Positions 1 to 6,658 of a DNA stretch of 9,363 nucleotides are shown here, in pieces. Position 1 is the first letter of the stretch. Each line of letters opens with the position of its first letter. Made by a program: the position numbers and the translations under genes. Origin of the DNA: JAGNZR01 sp051652785. GTDB lineage: Bacteria > Fusobacteriota > Fusobacteriia > Fusobacteriales > Fusobacteriaceae. The notes under the pieces are model-generated. The model searched no databases. It was not told where the DNA came from and saw only the letters and a program-made list of their open reading frames with translations. The DNA lies in the NCBI GenBank assembly GCA_051652785.1, contig JBOFUX010000006.1, forward strand, positions 1-9,363, written 5' to 3'.

Positions 1-6
1 ATATAT

Positions 7-11
7 AAGGA
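7..11 (+). promoter_or_regulatory. Ribosome binding site that decides the accB start
   Basis: AAGGA lies 8 bases before the ATG at 20 but overlaps the in-frame ATG at 11. Only the ATG at 20 has usable Shine-Dalgarno spacing, so it is taken as the accB start. This is read directly from the sequence; no start-site data are available. Confidence 0.6.
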
Positions 12-19
12 TGGGTGCG

Positions 20-475
20 ATGAAAATTAATTTAGAGGTTATTAAGGGTTTAGCTAAAAATATAAATGAACATGAGCTGACTGAAGTTTGTCTAGAGTCT
101 AATGATGTAAAAATAATAATGAAAAAAGAAAAAAAAAATGAAGCTATGGTAAAAAGTTCTGTGTCATATGTTCCAATGGAAGAAGTTAATTCTAGTGCTT
201 CACAATTATCAGAAAAAAATAATTATGAGGAAGAAAAAATATTAGAATCAATTAATTCTCCAATGATAGGTAGCTTTTATAGTGCCTCAGGACCAGGAGC
301 AGAAGTTTTTGTAAAAGAAGGACAAGAAATAAAAAAAGGAACAACAGTATGTATTATAGAAGCAATGAAGCTTATGAATGAAGTTAAAGCTATAAGAGAT
401 TGTAAAATAGAGAAAATTTTAGTGAGTGATGGTACTGTTATAAAAAAAGGAGAAAAGATATTTTTAATCTCATAA
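20..475 (+). CDS. accB: Biotin carboxyl carrier protein of acetyl-CoA carboxylase (AccB/BCCP)
   Basis: This is the carrier subunit of cytosolic acetyl-CoA carboxylase. Biotin on one lysine is carboxylated by AccC and passes the carboxyl group to acetyl-CoA on AccA/AccD, making malonyl-CoA for fatty acid synthesis. The 151 residues show the usual BCCP plan: an N-terminal helical segment (about 1-40), a charged low-complexity linker rich in Ser, Glu and Lys (about 40-75), and a biotinyl/lipoyl domain (about 76-151). The biotin site EAMKLMNEV puts the acceptor lysine at residue 117. SPMIGSFY followed by an ASGPGAEVF loop matches the 'thumb' that marks acetyl-CoA carboxylase BCCPs, as opposed to other biotin carriers. 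Length is typical. The start at 20 is preferred over the ATG at 11 because of ribosome binding site spacing. No accC follows; 95 bases later comes a CBS gene with its own candidate promoter, so accB probably ends an operon lying to the left. Confidence 0.93.
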   Translation: MKINLEVIKGLAKNINEHELTEVCLESNDVKIIMKKEKKNEAMVKSSVSYVPMEEVNSSASQLSEKNNYEEEKILESINSPMIGSFYSASGPGAEVFVKEGQEIKKGTTVCIIEAMKLMNEVKAIRDCKIEKILVSDGTVIKKGEKIFLIS

Positions 476-519
476 ACAAAAAAATTAATAAAATTTAAAA
501 AAAAAGGTTGTAAGTTAAG

Positions 520-548
520 TTGTTTTTTTTTAATACTTATGATAAAAT
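520..548 (+). promoter_or_regulatory. Candidate sigma-70-type promoter for the CBS gene and the genes after it
   Basis: TTGTTT (520-525) and TAAAAT (543-548) are separated by 17 bases, and T-runs fill the spacer. An overlapping alternative is TTAAGT (515-520) with TATGAT (538-543), also 17 apart. Transcription would start near 555, leaving a short leader before the ribosome binding site at 561. AT-rich DNA produces such matches by chance, so this is tentative. Its position between accB and the five-gene run makes it plausible. Confidence 0.4.
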
Positions 549-560
549 ACTAATCAAACT

Positions 561-565
561 GGAGG
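561..565 (+). promoter_or_regulatory. Ribosome binding site that decides the CBS protein start
   Basis: GGAGG is followed by 5 bases and then ATG at 571. The frame stays open upstream to a TTG at 520, but that extension has no ribosome binding site, would encode T-run residues, and overlaps the candidate promoter. The ATG at 571 is therefore the start. Confidence 0.85.
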
Positions 566-570
566 ATTTT

Positions 571-1014
571 ATGAAGAAAATATCAGATGTTATAAATAGA
601 GAATTAATAATTATAAATAAGGAAACAACTTTTCCAGAGATAATAGCTTTAATGAAAGAAAAAAAGGTAGGAAGACTACCTGTAGTTGAAAATAATAAAG
701 TTATAGGAGTAGTAACAAGAGAAGATATCTTAACTAAAAAAGAAAAAACACCTGTTCAACCTGTAATAGCATTTTGGGAAATACTTATAGCTCTACCTAA
801 TCAAGGAGAGTTTGATAAAAAATTACAAAAAATAGCTGGATATACAGCTGATCAAGTAATGACAAGCGAATTTTATAAAACTAAATTAGATGATAAATTA
901 GAAGACGTTATTACTGAGATGTTAGAGTTAGGACATGGTTATACATTGGTATTTGAAGAAGAAAAATTATTAGGAATTGTAACAAAAACAGATTTAATCG
1001 CAAAATGTTTTTAA
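571..1014 (+). CDS. Stand-alone two-CBS-domain protein
   Basis: A 147-residue soluble protein made almost entirely of a tandem CBS pair (Bateman module). CBS1 covers about residues 4-57 (VGRLPVVENNKVIGVVTRED) and CBS2 about 93-145 (VMTSEF through LLGIVTKTDLI). They are joined by a 35-residue insert (about 58-92) with PVIAFWEILIALP, an inter-CBS insert I recall from small CBS proteins of Firmicutes and relatives. CBS pairs usually bind adenine nucleotides or S-adenosylmethionine and act as sensors; the ligand here cannot be read from sequence. No signal peptide, membrane segment or catalytic domain is seen. It lies 38 bases before a CNNM protein that carries its own CBS pair, so a role in sensing nucleotide or cation state alongside that membrane protein is possible but only inferred from context. 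Confidence 0.85.
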   Translation: MKKISDVINRELIIINKETTFPEIIALMKEKKVGRLPVVENNKVIGVVTREDILTKKEKTPVQPVIAFWEILIALPNQGEFDKKLQKIAGYTADQVMTSEFYKTKLDDKLEDVITEMLELGHGYTLVFEEEKLLGIVTKTDLIAKCF

Positions 1015-1033
1015 AAAACATTTAAATAATATG

Positions 1034-1042
1034 AGGAAGGTG
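1034..1042 (+). promoter_or_regulatory. Ribosome binding site for the TTG start of the CNNM gene
   Basis: AGGAAGGTG precedes TTG at 1053 by 10 bases. Its AGGTG part matches the distal end of the anti-Shine-Dalgarno complement, which gives acceptable spacing. An in-frame stop at 1032 leaves little room for an earlier start, and the next in-frame ATG (residue 20) falls inside the first membrane segment. TTG is therefore the best start. Confidence 0.6.
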
Positions 1043-1052
1043 TTATTCTAAA

Positions 1053-2336
1053 TTGGACACAGATCAAACAATAGTCACGAATATTTTATTATTAGTATTT
1101 CTTATTTTTATGTCTGGGGTATTTTCAGCTTCAGAAACAGCTTTAACAGCCTTTAGAAGTATACATTTAGAAGAAATAGAAACAAAATATCCAAGAGAAG
1201 CTTTTTTATTAAAAAAATGGCTAAAATATCCTAACCAAATATTAACTGGAATATTATTAGGAAATAATATAGTTAATATTTTAGCCTCTGCAATAGCAAC
1301 CAGTTTAACTTTTAAAGTTATGGGGGGAAGTAGCAGTTTATCTATATTAATTTCAACAGGAATTATGACTGTTGTTATATTAATATTTGGTGAGATTACT
1401 CCAAAGGTAATGGCTAAAAATAATGCTATTACAATTTCAAGAATAGTAATTAAACCTATGTATTACTTAGCTTATGTAACTAAACCAATAGTTTTTATAT
1501 TAATGGGAATATCTAAAATGATAGGAAGGCTTATAGGAATAGAAATTAAAGATGAAGCTCTAATGATAACTGAAAAAGATATTATTTCTTTTGTTAATGT
1601 AGGTGAAGCAGAGGGAATTATTGAAGAAGGCGAAAAAGAGATGATACATTCTATTTTTGAATTTGGAGAAACAACTGCGAAAGAAGTAATGACTCCAAGA
1701 ACTTCCGTATATTCAATCGAAGCAACAAAAACTATTGACGATATCTGGGACGAACTTCTAGAAACAGGATTTTCAAGAATTCCTGTTTACGAAGATACGA
1801 TAGATAATATTGCTGGAATATTATATGTAAAAGATATTTTAAATGCTGTAAAAGCTGGAAATACTAATGTACCTATAAATAAATTTATAAGAGAAGCATA
1901 TTTTGTCCCAGAAACTAAATCAATAATCGAAATATTAAAAGAGTTCCAGATAAAAAAAGTTCATATTGCAATTGTAGTAGATGAATACGGTGGTGTCGTT
2001 GGAGTAGCAACAATAGAAGATTTAATTGAAGAAATAGTTGGAGAAATTAGAGATGAGTTTGATACTGAAGAAGAAGAAGAAATAGTAAAACATGGAGAGA
2101 ATCAATATATAATTGATGCAATGATAGATATTGAAACATTGAATAAAAAATTAGATATATTTTTACCACTTTCAGAAGATTATGAAAGTTTAGCAGGATT
2201 AATTATGTCTGAAATATCAAAAGTAGCTGTAATAGGAGATGAAGTAGAAATAGAAAATGTAAAAATAAGAGTCTTAGAATTAAAAAAAATGAGAATATAT
2301 AAAGTTCTTTTAGAGAGGTTAGAAACAGATGATTAA
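1053..2336 (+). CDS. CNNM/CorC-type membrane protein (DUF21-CBS-CBS-CorC_HlyC), putative Mg2+/Co2+ transport
   Basis: A 427-residue inner-membrane protein with the full family architecture. Residues 1-190 form the DUF21/CNNM domain with hydrophobic segments near 7-25, 62-85, 95-115 and 130-155 and the family motifs SASETA (25-30), GNN (70-72) and GEITPK (113-118). A CBS pair follows at about 210-330, with VMTPRTSV at its start and IVVDEYGGVVGVATIEDL near its end. The C-terminal CorC_HlyC domain runs from about 345 to 425. Relatives are called haemolysin or CorB/CorC proteins; structural and physiological work on CNNM/CorC members supports Mg2+ export or homeostasis, with the CBS pair binding ATP. 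The old 'haemolysin' name should not be read as toxin function. Length is normal. The start is TTG, and the 3' end overlaps the DUF502 gene by 8 bp, so the two are probably cotranslated. Confidence 0.9.
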   Translation: MDTDQTIVTNILLLVFLIFMSGVFSASETALTAFRSIHLEEIETKYPREAFLLKKWLKYPNQILTGILLGNNIVNILASAIATSLTFKVMGGSSSLSILISTGIMTVVILIFGEITPKVMAKNNAITISRIVIKPMYYLAYVTKPIVFILMGISKMIGRLIGIEIKDEALMITEKDIISFVNVGEAEGIIEEGEKEMIHSIFEFGETTAKEVMTPRTSVYSIEATKTIDDIWDELLETGFSRIPVYEDTIDNIAGILYVKDILNAVKAGNTNVPINKFIREAYFVPETKSIIEILKEFQIKKVHIAIVVDEYGGVVGVATIEDLIEEIVGEIRDEFDTEEEEEIVKHGENQYIIDAMIDIETLNKKLDIFLPLSEDYESLAGLIMSEISKVAVIGDEVEIENVKIRVLELKKMRIYKVLLERLETDD

Positions 2337-3015
2337 AAATAAGATAAAAAGTTATTTTTATACAGGTTTAATATTGGTTTTGCCAATAATAATAACACTC
2401 TATATTTTGAATTTTATTTTAAGTTTTATAATTTCATTAATTTCAAACTCTTTTATAGCAATAATACTGCGAAATGTTGTGGTGAAAACAGTGAGAGCTT
2501 CTGGAATTAGTAATTCTGAGGAATTTATATTTGGAATTTTAATAAATGTTGTTTCATTAATAATAATTTTTGTTTCAGTAACTTTAATAGGTTATACATT
2601 AAAAAATGTTTTTTTTGTTAAAATTGCAAAAAAAATAGAAAAAATATTTGGAACAATGCCATTGGTAAAGTATATTTATTCAACAATTAGTCAAATAGTT
2701 GGATTAGTTTCAAAAAATAAAAATAACAATTACCAAAAAGTTGTAGTTTTAGAGTATCCAAGAAAAGGTATATATTCACTTGGTTTTCTCACATCAGAAA
2801 ATAACATAATTTTAGAAAGAGCTTTAAATGAAGAAAGGTTATGTAATATTTTTATTCCAACTTCTCCAAATCCTACTTCAGGAATGTTTGTTGCAATACC
2901 AGCTAAAGAGTTAATTATTTTAGAGATAAAAGTAGATGACGCTATAAAACTAATAATATCAGGTGGTGTTATAGTTCCTGAAATATTGGAAAAAGGCGAG
3001 GGAGAAAACAAATAA
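2329..3015 (+). CDS. DUF502 family membrane protein
   Basis: A 228-residue protein of the DUF502 family, whose biochemical function is not established. Two hydrophobic membrane segments sit at about 12-38 and 68-90, followed by a soluble domain with the family hallmarks: PLVKYIYSTI (111-120), VVLEYPRKGIYSLGF (139-153), PTSPNPTSGM (177-186) and DDAIKLIISGG (203-213). Length fits the family. The start ATG lies inside the last codons of the CNNM gene (8-bp overlap), with AGAGG at 2314-2318 as ribosome binding site 10 bases upstream. This suggests translational coupling and perhaps a stoichiometric membrane partnership. Plant homologues are the COV/LCV proteins. A role in membrane or ion homeostasis beside CNNM is only an inference from position. 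Confidence 0.9.
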   Translation: MIKNKIKSYFYTGLILVLPIIITLYILNFILSFIISLISNSFIAIILRNVVVKTVRASGISNSEEFIFGILINVVSLIIIFVSVTLIGYTLKNVFFVKIAKKIEKIFGTMPLVKYIYSTISQIVGLVSKNKNNNYQKVVVLEYPRKGIYSLGFLTSENNIILERALNEERLCNIFIPTSPNPTSGMFVAIPAKELIILEIKVDDAIKLIISGGVIVPEILEKGEGENK

Positions 3016-3017
3016 TA

Positions 3018-3857
3018 ATGATTAATATAATAAAATATATTATTTTAATTTTATTCATAGGTTGTACAAATAGTTCTAAAATTAAAAATAAATTTATAGA
3101 TAAAGAAGAATATTATATATTGAGAGGAATTAATTTTTCTGAAGAAAAAAAATTTATATTAGCTATTGAAGAATTGTTAAAAGCAAATACTAAAAATGAA
3201 AAAAATATTATTACTTTGAGAGAGCTAGGTTATTGTTATGCCGAAATAGAAGAGTTAGAAAAAGCTAAATTATTTTATAAAAAAGTATTAATTATAGAAC
3301 CAAAAGATGAAATTTCTTTGAAAAATATTGCTGCTATTTATTATAAAGAAGGAAATTTATTAGAAGCCGAAGAAAACATAAATAGAATATTATTAAAATC
3401 AGAAGATTTATTTATACTTAAATTAAAAAGTAATATATATTATGATAAAAAAGAAATTAATAATGCATATTTATATTTAAAAAAAATACTCCAATTAGAA
3501 GAATTATTTGATGAAGAGCTATATTTAAAATATATAGATGTATCTAAAACGTTAGATAAAAAATATGAAATTTATGATTTTTTAGAAGAGAAATATAATA
3601 TTTACAAAAATAATAAAACATTTATAATTTTATATGTAAATATATTAGAAAATTTATATAATGATTTATCTAAAGGAGAGAAAATTCTAAAAAAATATAT
3701 GGCAGAATATGGTTATGAAGATAATATATTAATGCAACTATCTGAAAATTTAATAAAACAAAAAAAATATAAAAATACATATGATGTTTTAAAATTAATA
3801 AAATTTAAATCAGTAAGATACAGTGAATTAAAAAAAATTGTAGAAAAAAATAGATGA
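3018..3857 (+). CDS. Small TPR-repeat protein, probable lipoprotein
   Basis: A 279-residue protein. The N-terminus has a short charged start, a hydrophobic stretch (residues 4-15) and FIGC with Cys16, which resembles a lipobox although Phe at -3 is not the preferred Leu. If processed, the mature protein would be lipid-anchored on the outer face of the cytoplasmic membrane or in the outer membrane. The rest is helical and repeat-like, with tetratricopeptide units at about 31-62, 65-97 (ELGYCYAEIEELEKAKLFYKKVLIIEP, the clearest), 98-130 and 131-162; later repeats are degenerate. TPRs bind other proteins, so it is probably a scaffold. It is very rich in Lys, Ile, Glu and Asn, and in A-runs. It begins 2 bases after the DUF502 stop, with a purine-rich GAGGGAG about 13 bases upstream of the ATG. 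I do not recognise a specific family and no enzymatic motif is visible. Confidence 0.8.
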   Translation: MINIIKYIILILFIGCTNSSKIKNKFIDKEEYYILRGINFSEEKKFILAIEELLKANTKNEKNIITLRELGYCYAEIEELEKAKLFYKKVLIIEPKDEISLKNIAAIYYKEGNLLEAEENINRILLKSEDLFILKLKSNIYYDKKEINNAYLYLKKILQLEELFDEELYLKYIDVSKTLDKKYEIYDFLEEKYNIYKNNKTFIILYVNILENLYNDLSKGEKILKKYMAEYGYEDNILMQLSENLIKQKKYKNTYDVLKLIKFKSVRYSELKKIVEKNR

Positions 3858-3876
3858 AATTAGGAGGACTTTAATA

Positions 3877-4389
3877 ATGGATTTAAAAAAATATGTAGCC
3901 TTGGTTGAGGATTTTCCAAAAAAAGGAATAAAGTTTAGAGACATAACACCGCTTATGGAAAATGGAGCAGCTTTTAAATATGCAACTGATACAATTGTTG
4001 AATTCTGTAAAGCACAAAATGCTGAATTAGTTGTAGGACCAGAGGCTAGAGGATTTATTTTTGGATGTCCAGTAGCTTATTCTTTAGGAATAGGTTTTTC
4101 ACCTGTAAGAAAGCCAGGAAAGCTTCCAAGAGAAGTAATAACATATGATTATGATCTAGAATATGCTTCTAATACTTTATGTATGCATAACAATTCTGTG
4201 AAAAAAGGTCAAAGAGTTGTAATAGTTGATGATTTATTAGCGACAGGTGGTACTGTTGAGGCAACAGTAAAAATGATAGAAAAACTTGGTGGAATAGTAG
4301 TTGGACTAGCATTTCTAATTGAACTTGAAGAGTTAAATGGAAGGGATAAATTAAAAGGATATTCAATACAAACATTGATGAAATATTAA
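3877..4389 (+). CDS. apt: Adenine phosphoribosyltransferase
   Basis: A cytosolic type I phosphoribosyltransferase converting adenine plus PRPP to AMP and pyrophosphate in purine salvage. The 170-residue length is standard. The family start FPKKGIKFRDITPL (13-26), the VGPEARGFIFG segment (53-63), the RKPGKLP loop (78-84) and the PRPP-binding VVIVDDLLATGGT (114-126) are all present, and the LEY with Glu95 and Tyr96 of the catalytic flap is kept. Just after it the sequence reads ASNTLCMH, where many homologues have a GTDTLEIH-like stretch; this looks like a lineage variant, not damage. AGGAGG at 3862-3867 lies 9 bases before the ATG. The gene closes the CBS-CNNM-DUF502-TPR run, and its stop codon lies in the stem of the terminator that follows. 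It sits directly before rel, an order also known from Bacillus. Confidence 0.96.
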   Translation: MDLKKYVALVEDFPKKGIKFRDITPLMENGAAFKYATDTIVEFCKAQNAELVVGPEARGFIFGCPVAYSLGIGFSPVRKPGKLPREVITYDYDLEYASNTLCMHNNSVKKGQRVVIVDDLLATGGTVEATVKMIEKLGGIVVGLAFLIELEELNGRDKLKGYSIQTLMKY

Positions 4390-4422
4390 GTAAAAGGCGA
4401 CACAAGGTGTCGCCTTTTACTT
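4388..4422 (+). terminator. Strong intrinsic terminator after apt
   Basis: A perfect 16-bp inverted repeat (4388-4403 with 4407-4422) around a 3-base loop AAG. The inner core GGCGACAC/GTGTCGCC is the most GC-rich patch in its neighbourhood and is followed by TTTTACTT. The left arm begins with the last two bases of the apt stop codon. The A-rich left flank means it could also stop transcription from the other strand. It separates the apt run from rel; some read-through into rel is possible because no convincing promoter is seen in the 38 bases after it. Confidence 0.92.
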
Positions 4423-4460
4423 AAAAATATTTATAAAATTAATTAAAAAAGAGGGTAAAT

Positions 4461-6635
4461 ATGGGCTATATGCGAAAAATAGAAGAGGAGATAAAAAAGC
4501 ACAAACTAAATGTAGATTTTGAAAAAATTAAATATGCTTTTCTTTTAGCTGAAGAATCGCACCAAGGTCAATATAGAAAGTCAGGAGAAAATTATATATT
4601 ACATCCAGTGGAAGTTGCCAAAATTTTAATTGAAATGAAAATGGATACTGATACAATAGTAGCGGGAATTCTTCATGATATAGTAGAAGATACATTAATT
4701 ACTTTAGCTGATATAAAATATAATTTTGGGGAAAATGTTGCTGAGATAGTTGATGGTGTAACAAAATTAAAGAGCCTTCCTAATGGGACAAAAAATCAGT
4801 ATGAAAATATAAGAAAAATGATACTTGCTATGTCTAAAAATTTAAGTGTTGTAATAATAAAATTATCAGATAGACTTCATAATATGAGAACATTAAAATA
4901 CATGACTCCAGCTAAACAATTATATATTGCAAGGGAAACATTGGATATATATTGTCCATTAGCCCATAGATTAGGAATTGCAAAGATAAAATGGGAGTTA
5001 GAAGATCTTTGTTTAAGTTATTTACAACCTGAAGAATATGCAGAACTAAAAAAACTTGTAGATACTAAAAAAGAAGAGAGAGAAATATATATAAAAACTA
5101 CGATTGATGAATTGAAAAAATATATAATAGGTGAAGCTAAATTAACAGTAACTATAAGTGGTAGATTTAAACATTTTTATAGTATATATAAAAAAATGTA
5201 TGAAAAAGGAAAGGAATTTGATGACATTTATGATCTTATGGGAATTAGAATAATAGCAGAGACAAAGGCAGAATGCTACCATATATTAGGAATTATTCAA
5301 AGTAAATATCAACCTGTTCCAGGAAGATTTAAAGATTATATCTCTGCTCCAAAAACAAATAACTATCAATCTATTCATACTACTATAATAGGTCCTAATG
5401 GAAAATTTATAGAGATGCAAATTAGAACGGAAGAAATGAATATTATAGCTGAAGATGGAATTGCAGCTCACTGGAGCTATAAGGAAAAAGCTAATGTAAG
5501 CAAAAAAGATCAAGTTTATGGATGGTTAAAAGGAATAATAGAAACACAACAACACGAGAATAGCCAGGAATTTGTAGAAGAATTTAAGCAAGAATTAGTT
5601 AAAGAAAGTGTTTTTGTGTTTTCACCAAAGGGTGATATTGTAGAATTAGTTTTAGGATCGACACCTTTAGATTTTGCTTTTCATATTCATACAGATGTAG
5701 GGTGTAAATGTATAGGAGCAAAAGTAAATGGAAAAATAGCTACATTAGAATATAAATTAAAAAATGGAGATAAAGTAGAAATAATTACTTCTAAAAATGC
5801 TAAAGGTCCAGGAAATGATTGGCTAAATATAGTTGTCACAAATGGTGCTAAAAATAAAATTAGAAAATGGTTAAAAGAAAAAAAATATTCTGAAAATATA
5901 AAATTAGGAAAAGAATTATTAGAGAAAGAATCTTTAAAATTAGGTTTAACTTTAAAAGATTTTGAAGAGAATATAATTGTAAAGAAACATTTAGAGAAGC
6001 ATAACATACCAGTAATAGATGATTTTTATTTTCAGTTAGCAGAGAAAAGAAGTAAAATTAATGTAATAATAGGGAAATTAAAAATAAGTATAGAGAAAGA
6101 GAAAGAATTGCTAAATCTCTCAACTTTAACTGAAGTTTCCAATGAAAAAAGAGAAAAAACTAGTAAAAAAAATGATTTTGGAATAGTTATTGATGGGACA
6201 AATAATACTCTTACAAAATTTGCTAAGTGCTGTACTCCTTTACCCGGCGATTCAGTTTCAGGGTATGTAACAAAATTAACTGGAATAACCATTCACAGAA
6301 AAGATTGCATAAATTTTAAGAATATGATTAAAATGGATAAAGCAAGAGAAATTGAGGTGAATTGGGATACCGCAGTATTAGAAAAAAAAATGAATAAGTA
6401 CAAATTTACATTTAATATCTTTACAAAAGATAGAGCTAATATACTTATGGATATAATTACTCTTGTTTCAAATCATAAAATAAATTTAGTTTCAATAAAT
6501 TCAACTGAAATAAATAAAGATGGAAATAAAATTATGAAAATAAAATTAACTATTGAGATAAGCGACAAGAATGAATATAAAATTTTAGTTAATAATATAT
6601 TAAAGATAAAAGATATAGTATCAATTGAGAGATAA
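4461..6635 (+). CDS. rel: Bifunctional (p)ppGpp synthetase/hydrolase (Rel/SpoT family)
   Basis: A long RelA/SpoT homologue of 724 residues that makes and degrades the stringent-response alarmone (p)ppGpp on or near ribosomes. The HD hydrolase domain (about 25-185) keeps His48, the HDIVED motif (72-77) and LSDRLHNMRT (135-144), so hydrolysis should be active. The synthetase domain (about 235-345) has GRFKHFYSIY, RFKD (289-292) and YQSIH (302-306). RFKD is the RXKD form of bifunctional enzymes, not the EXDD of E. coli RelA. A TGS domain (about 381-445), a helical region, a conserved-Cys/zinc-finger region (CC at 590-591, HRKDC at 612-616) and a C-terminal ACT domain (about 645-724) complete the standard long form. 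GAGGG at 4451-4455 supports ATG 4461; ATG 4470 is the alternative. A weak TATAAAAT (4432-4439) has no good -35 box. tgt follows after 23 bases. Confidence 0.95.
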   Translation: MGYMRKIEEEIKKHKLNVDFEKIKYAFLLAEESHQGQYRKSGENYILHPVEVAKILIEMKMDTDTIVAGILHDIVEDTLITLADIKYNFGENVAEIVDGVTKLKSLPNGTKNQYENIRKMILAMSKNLSVVIIKLSDRLHNMRTLKYMTPAKQLYIARETLDIYCPLAHRLGIAKIKWELEDLCLSYLQPEEYAELKKLVDTKKEEREIYIKTTIDELKKYIIGEAKLTVTISGRFKHFYSIYKKMYEKGKEFDDIYDLMGIRIIAETKAECYHILGIIQSKYQPVPGRFKDYISAPKTNNYQSIHTTIIGPNGKFIEMQIRTEEMNIIAEDGIAAHWSYKEKANVSKKDQVYGWLKGIIETQQHENSQEFVEEFKQELVKESVFVFSPKGDIVELVLGSTPLDFAFHIHTDVGCKCIGAKVNGKIATLEYKLKNGDKVEIITSKNAKGPGNDWLNIVVTNGAKNKIRKWLKEKKYSENIKLGKELLEKESLKLGLTLKDFEENIIVKKHLEKHNIPVIDDFYFQLAEKRSKINVIIGKLKISIEKEKELLNLSTLTEVSNEKREKTSKKNDFGIVIDGTNNTLTKFAKCCTPLPGDSVSGYVTKLTGITIHRKDCINFKNMIKMDKAREIEVNWDTAVLEKKMNKYKFTFNIFTKDRANILMDIITLVSNHKINLVSINSTEINKDGNKIMKIKLTIEISDKNEYKILVNNILKIKDIVSIER

Positions 6636-6658
6636 ATAAAAAATAGGAGATTAAAATA

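Noticed and set aside
497..531. Nine A's and nine T's that could pair as a terminator after accB
   Set aside because: The stem would be A-T only with a 17-base loop and no GC core, and the T-run overlaps the candidate promoter spacer. Too weak to call.
520..570. Extension of the CBS protein to a TTG at 520
   Set aside because: No ribosome binding site, T-run-derived residues, and a perfect GGAGG before ATG 571.
1053..2336. Haemolysin toxin
   Set aside because: The haemolysin label is historical; the DUF21-CBS-CorC_HlyC architecture points to cation homeostasis.
2730..3011. Minus-strand open frame inside the DUF502 gene
   Set aside because: It is the antisense of a clearly conserved coding region and has no family resemblance.
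3018..3857. Frameshift or pseudogene because of many A-runs
   Set aside because: The frame is continuous from a plausible start to stop with regular TPR spacing; A-runs reflect Lys/Asn-rich codons in an AT-rich genome.
4169..4405. Minus-strand open frame across the end of apt and the terminator
   Set aside because: It is antisense to apt's PRPP-loop region, Leu/Ser-rich from AT composition, and runs through the hairpin.
4423..4460. Promoter for rel at TATAAAAT (4432-4439)
   Set aside because: The -35 position would fall in the terminator stem and has no match to TTGACA; left as a note under rel.
5286..6292. Three minus-strand open frames inside rel
   Set aside because: Phe/Ser-rich shadows of the conserved synthetase, TGS and C-terminal regions; no ribosome binding site or motif.
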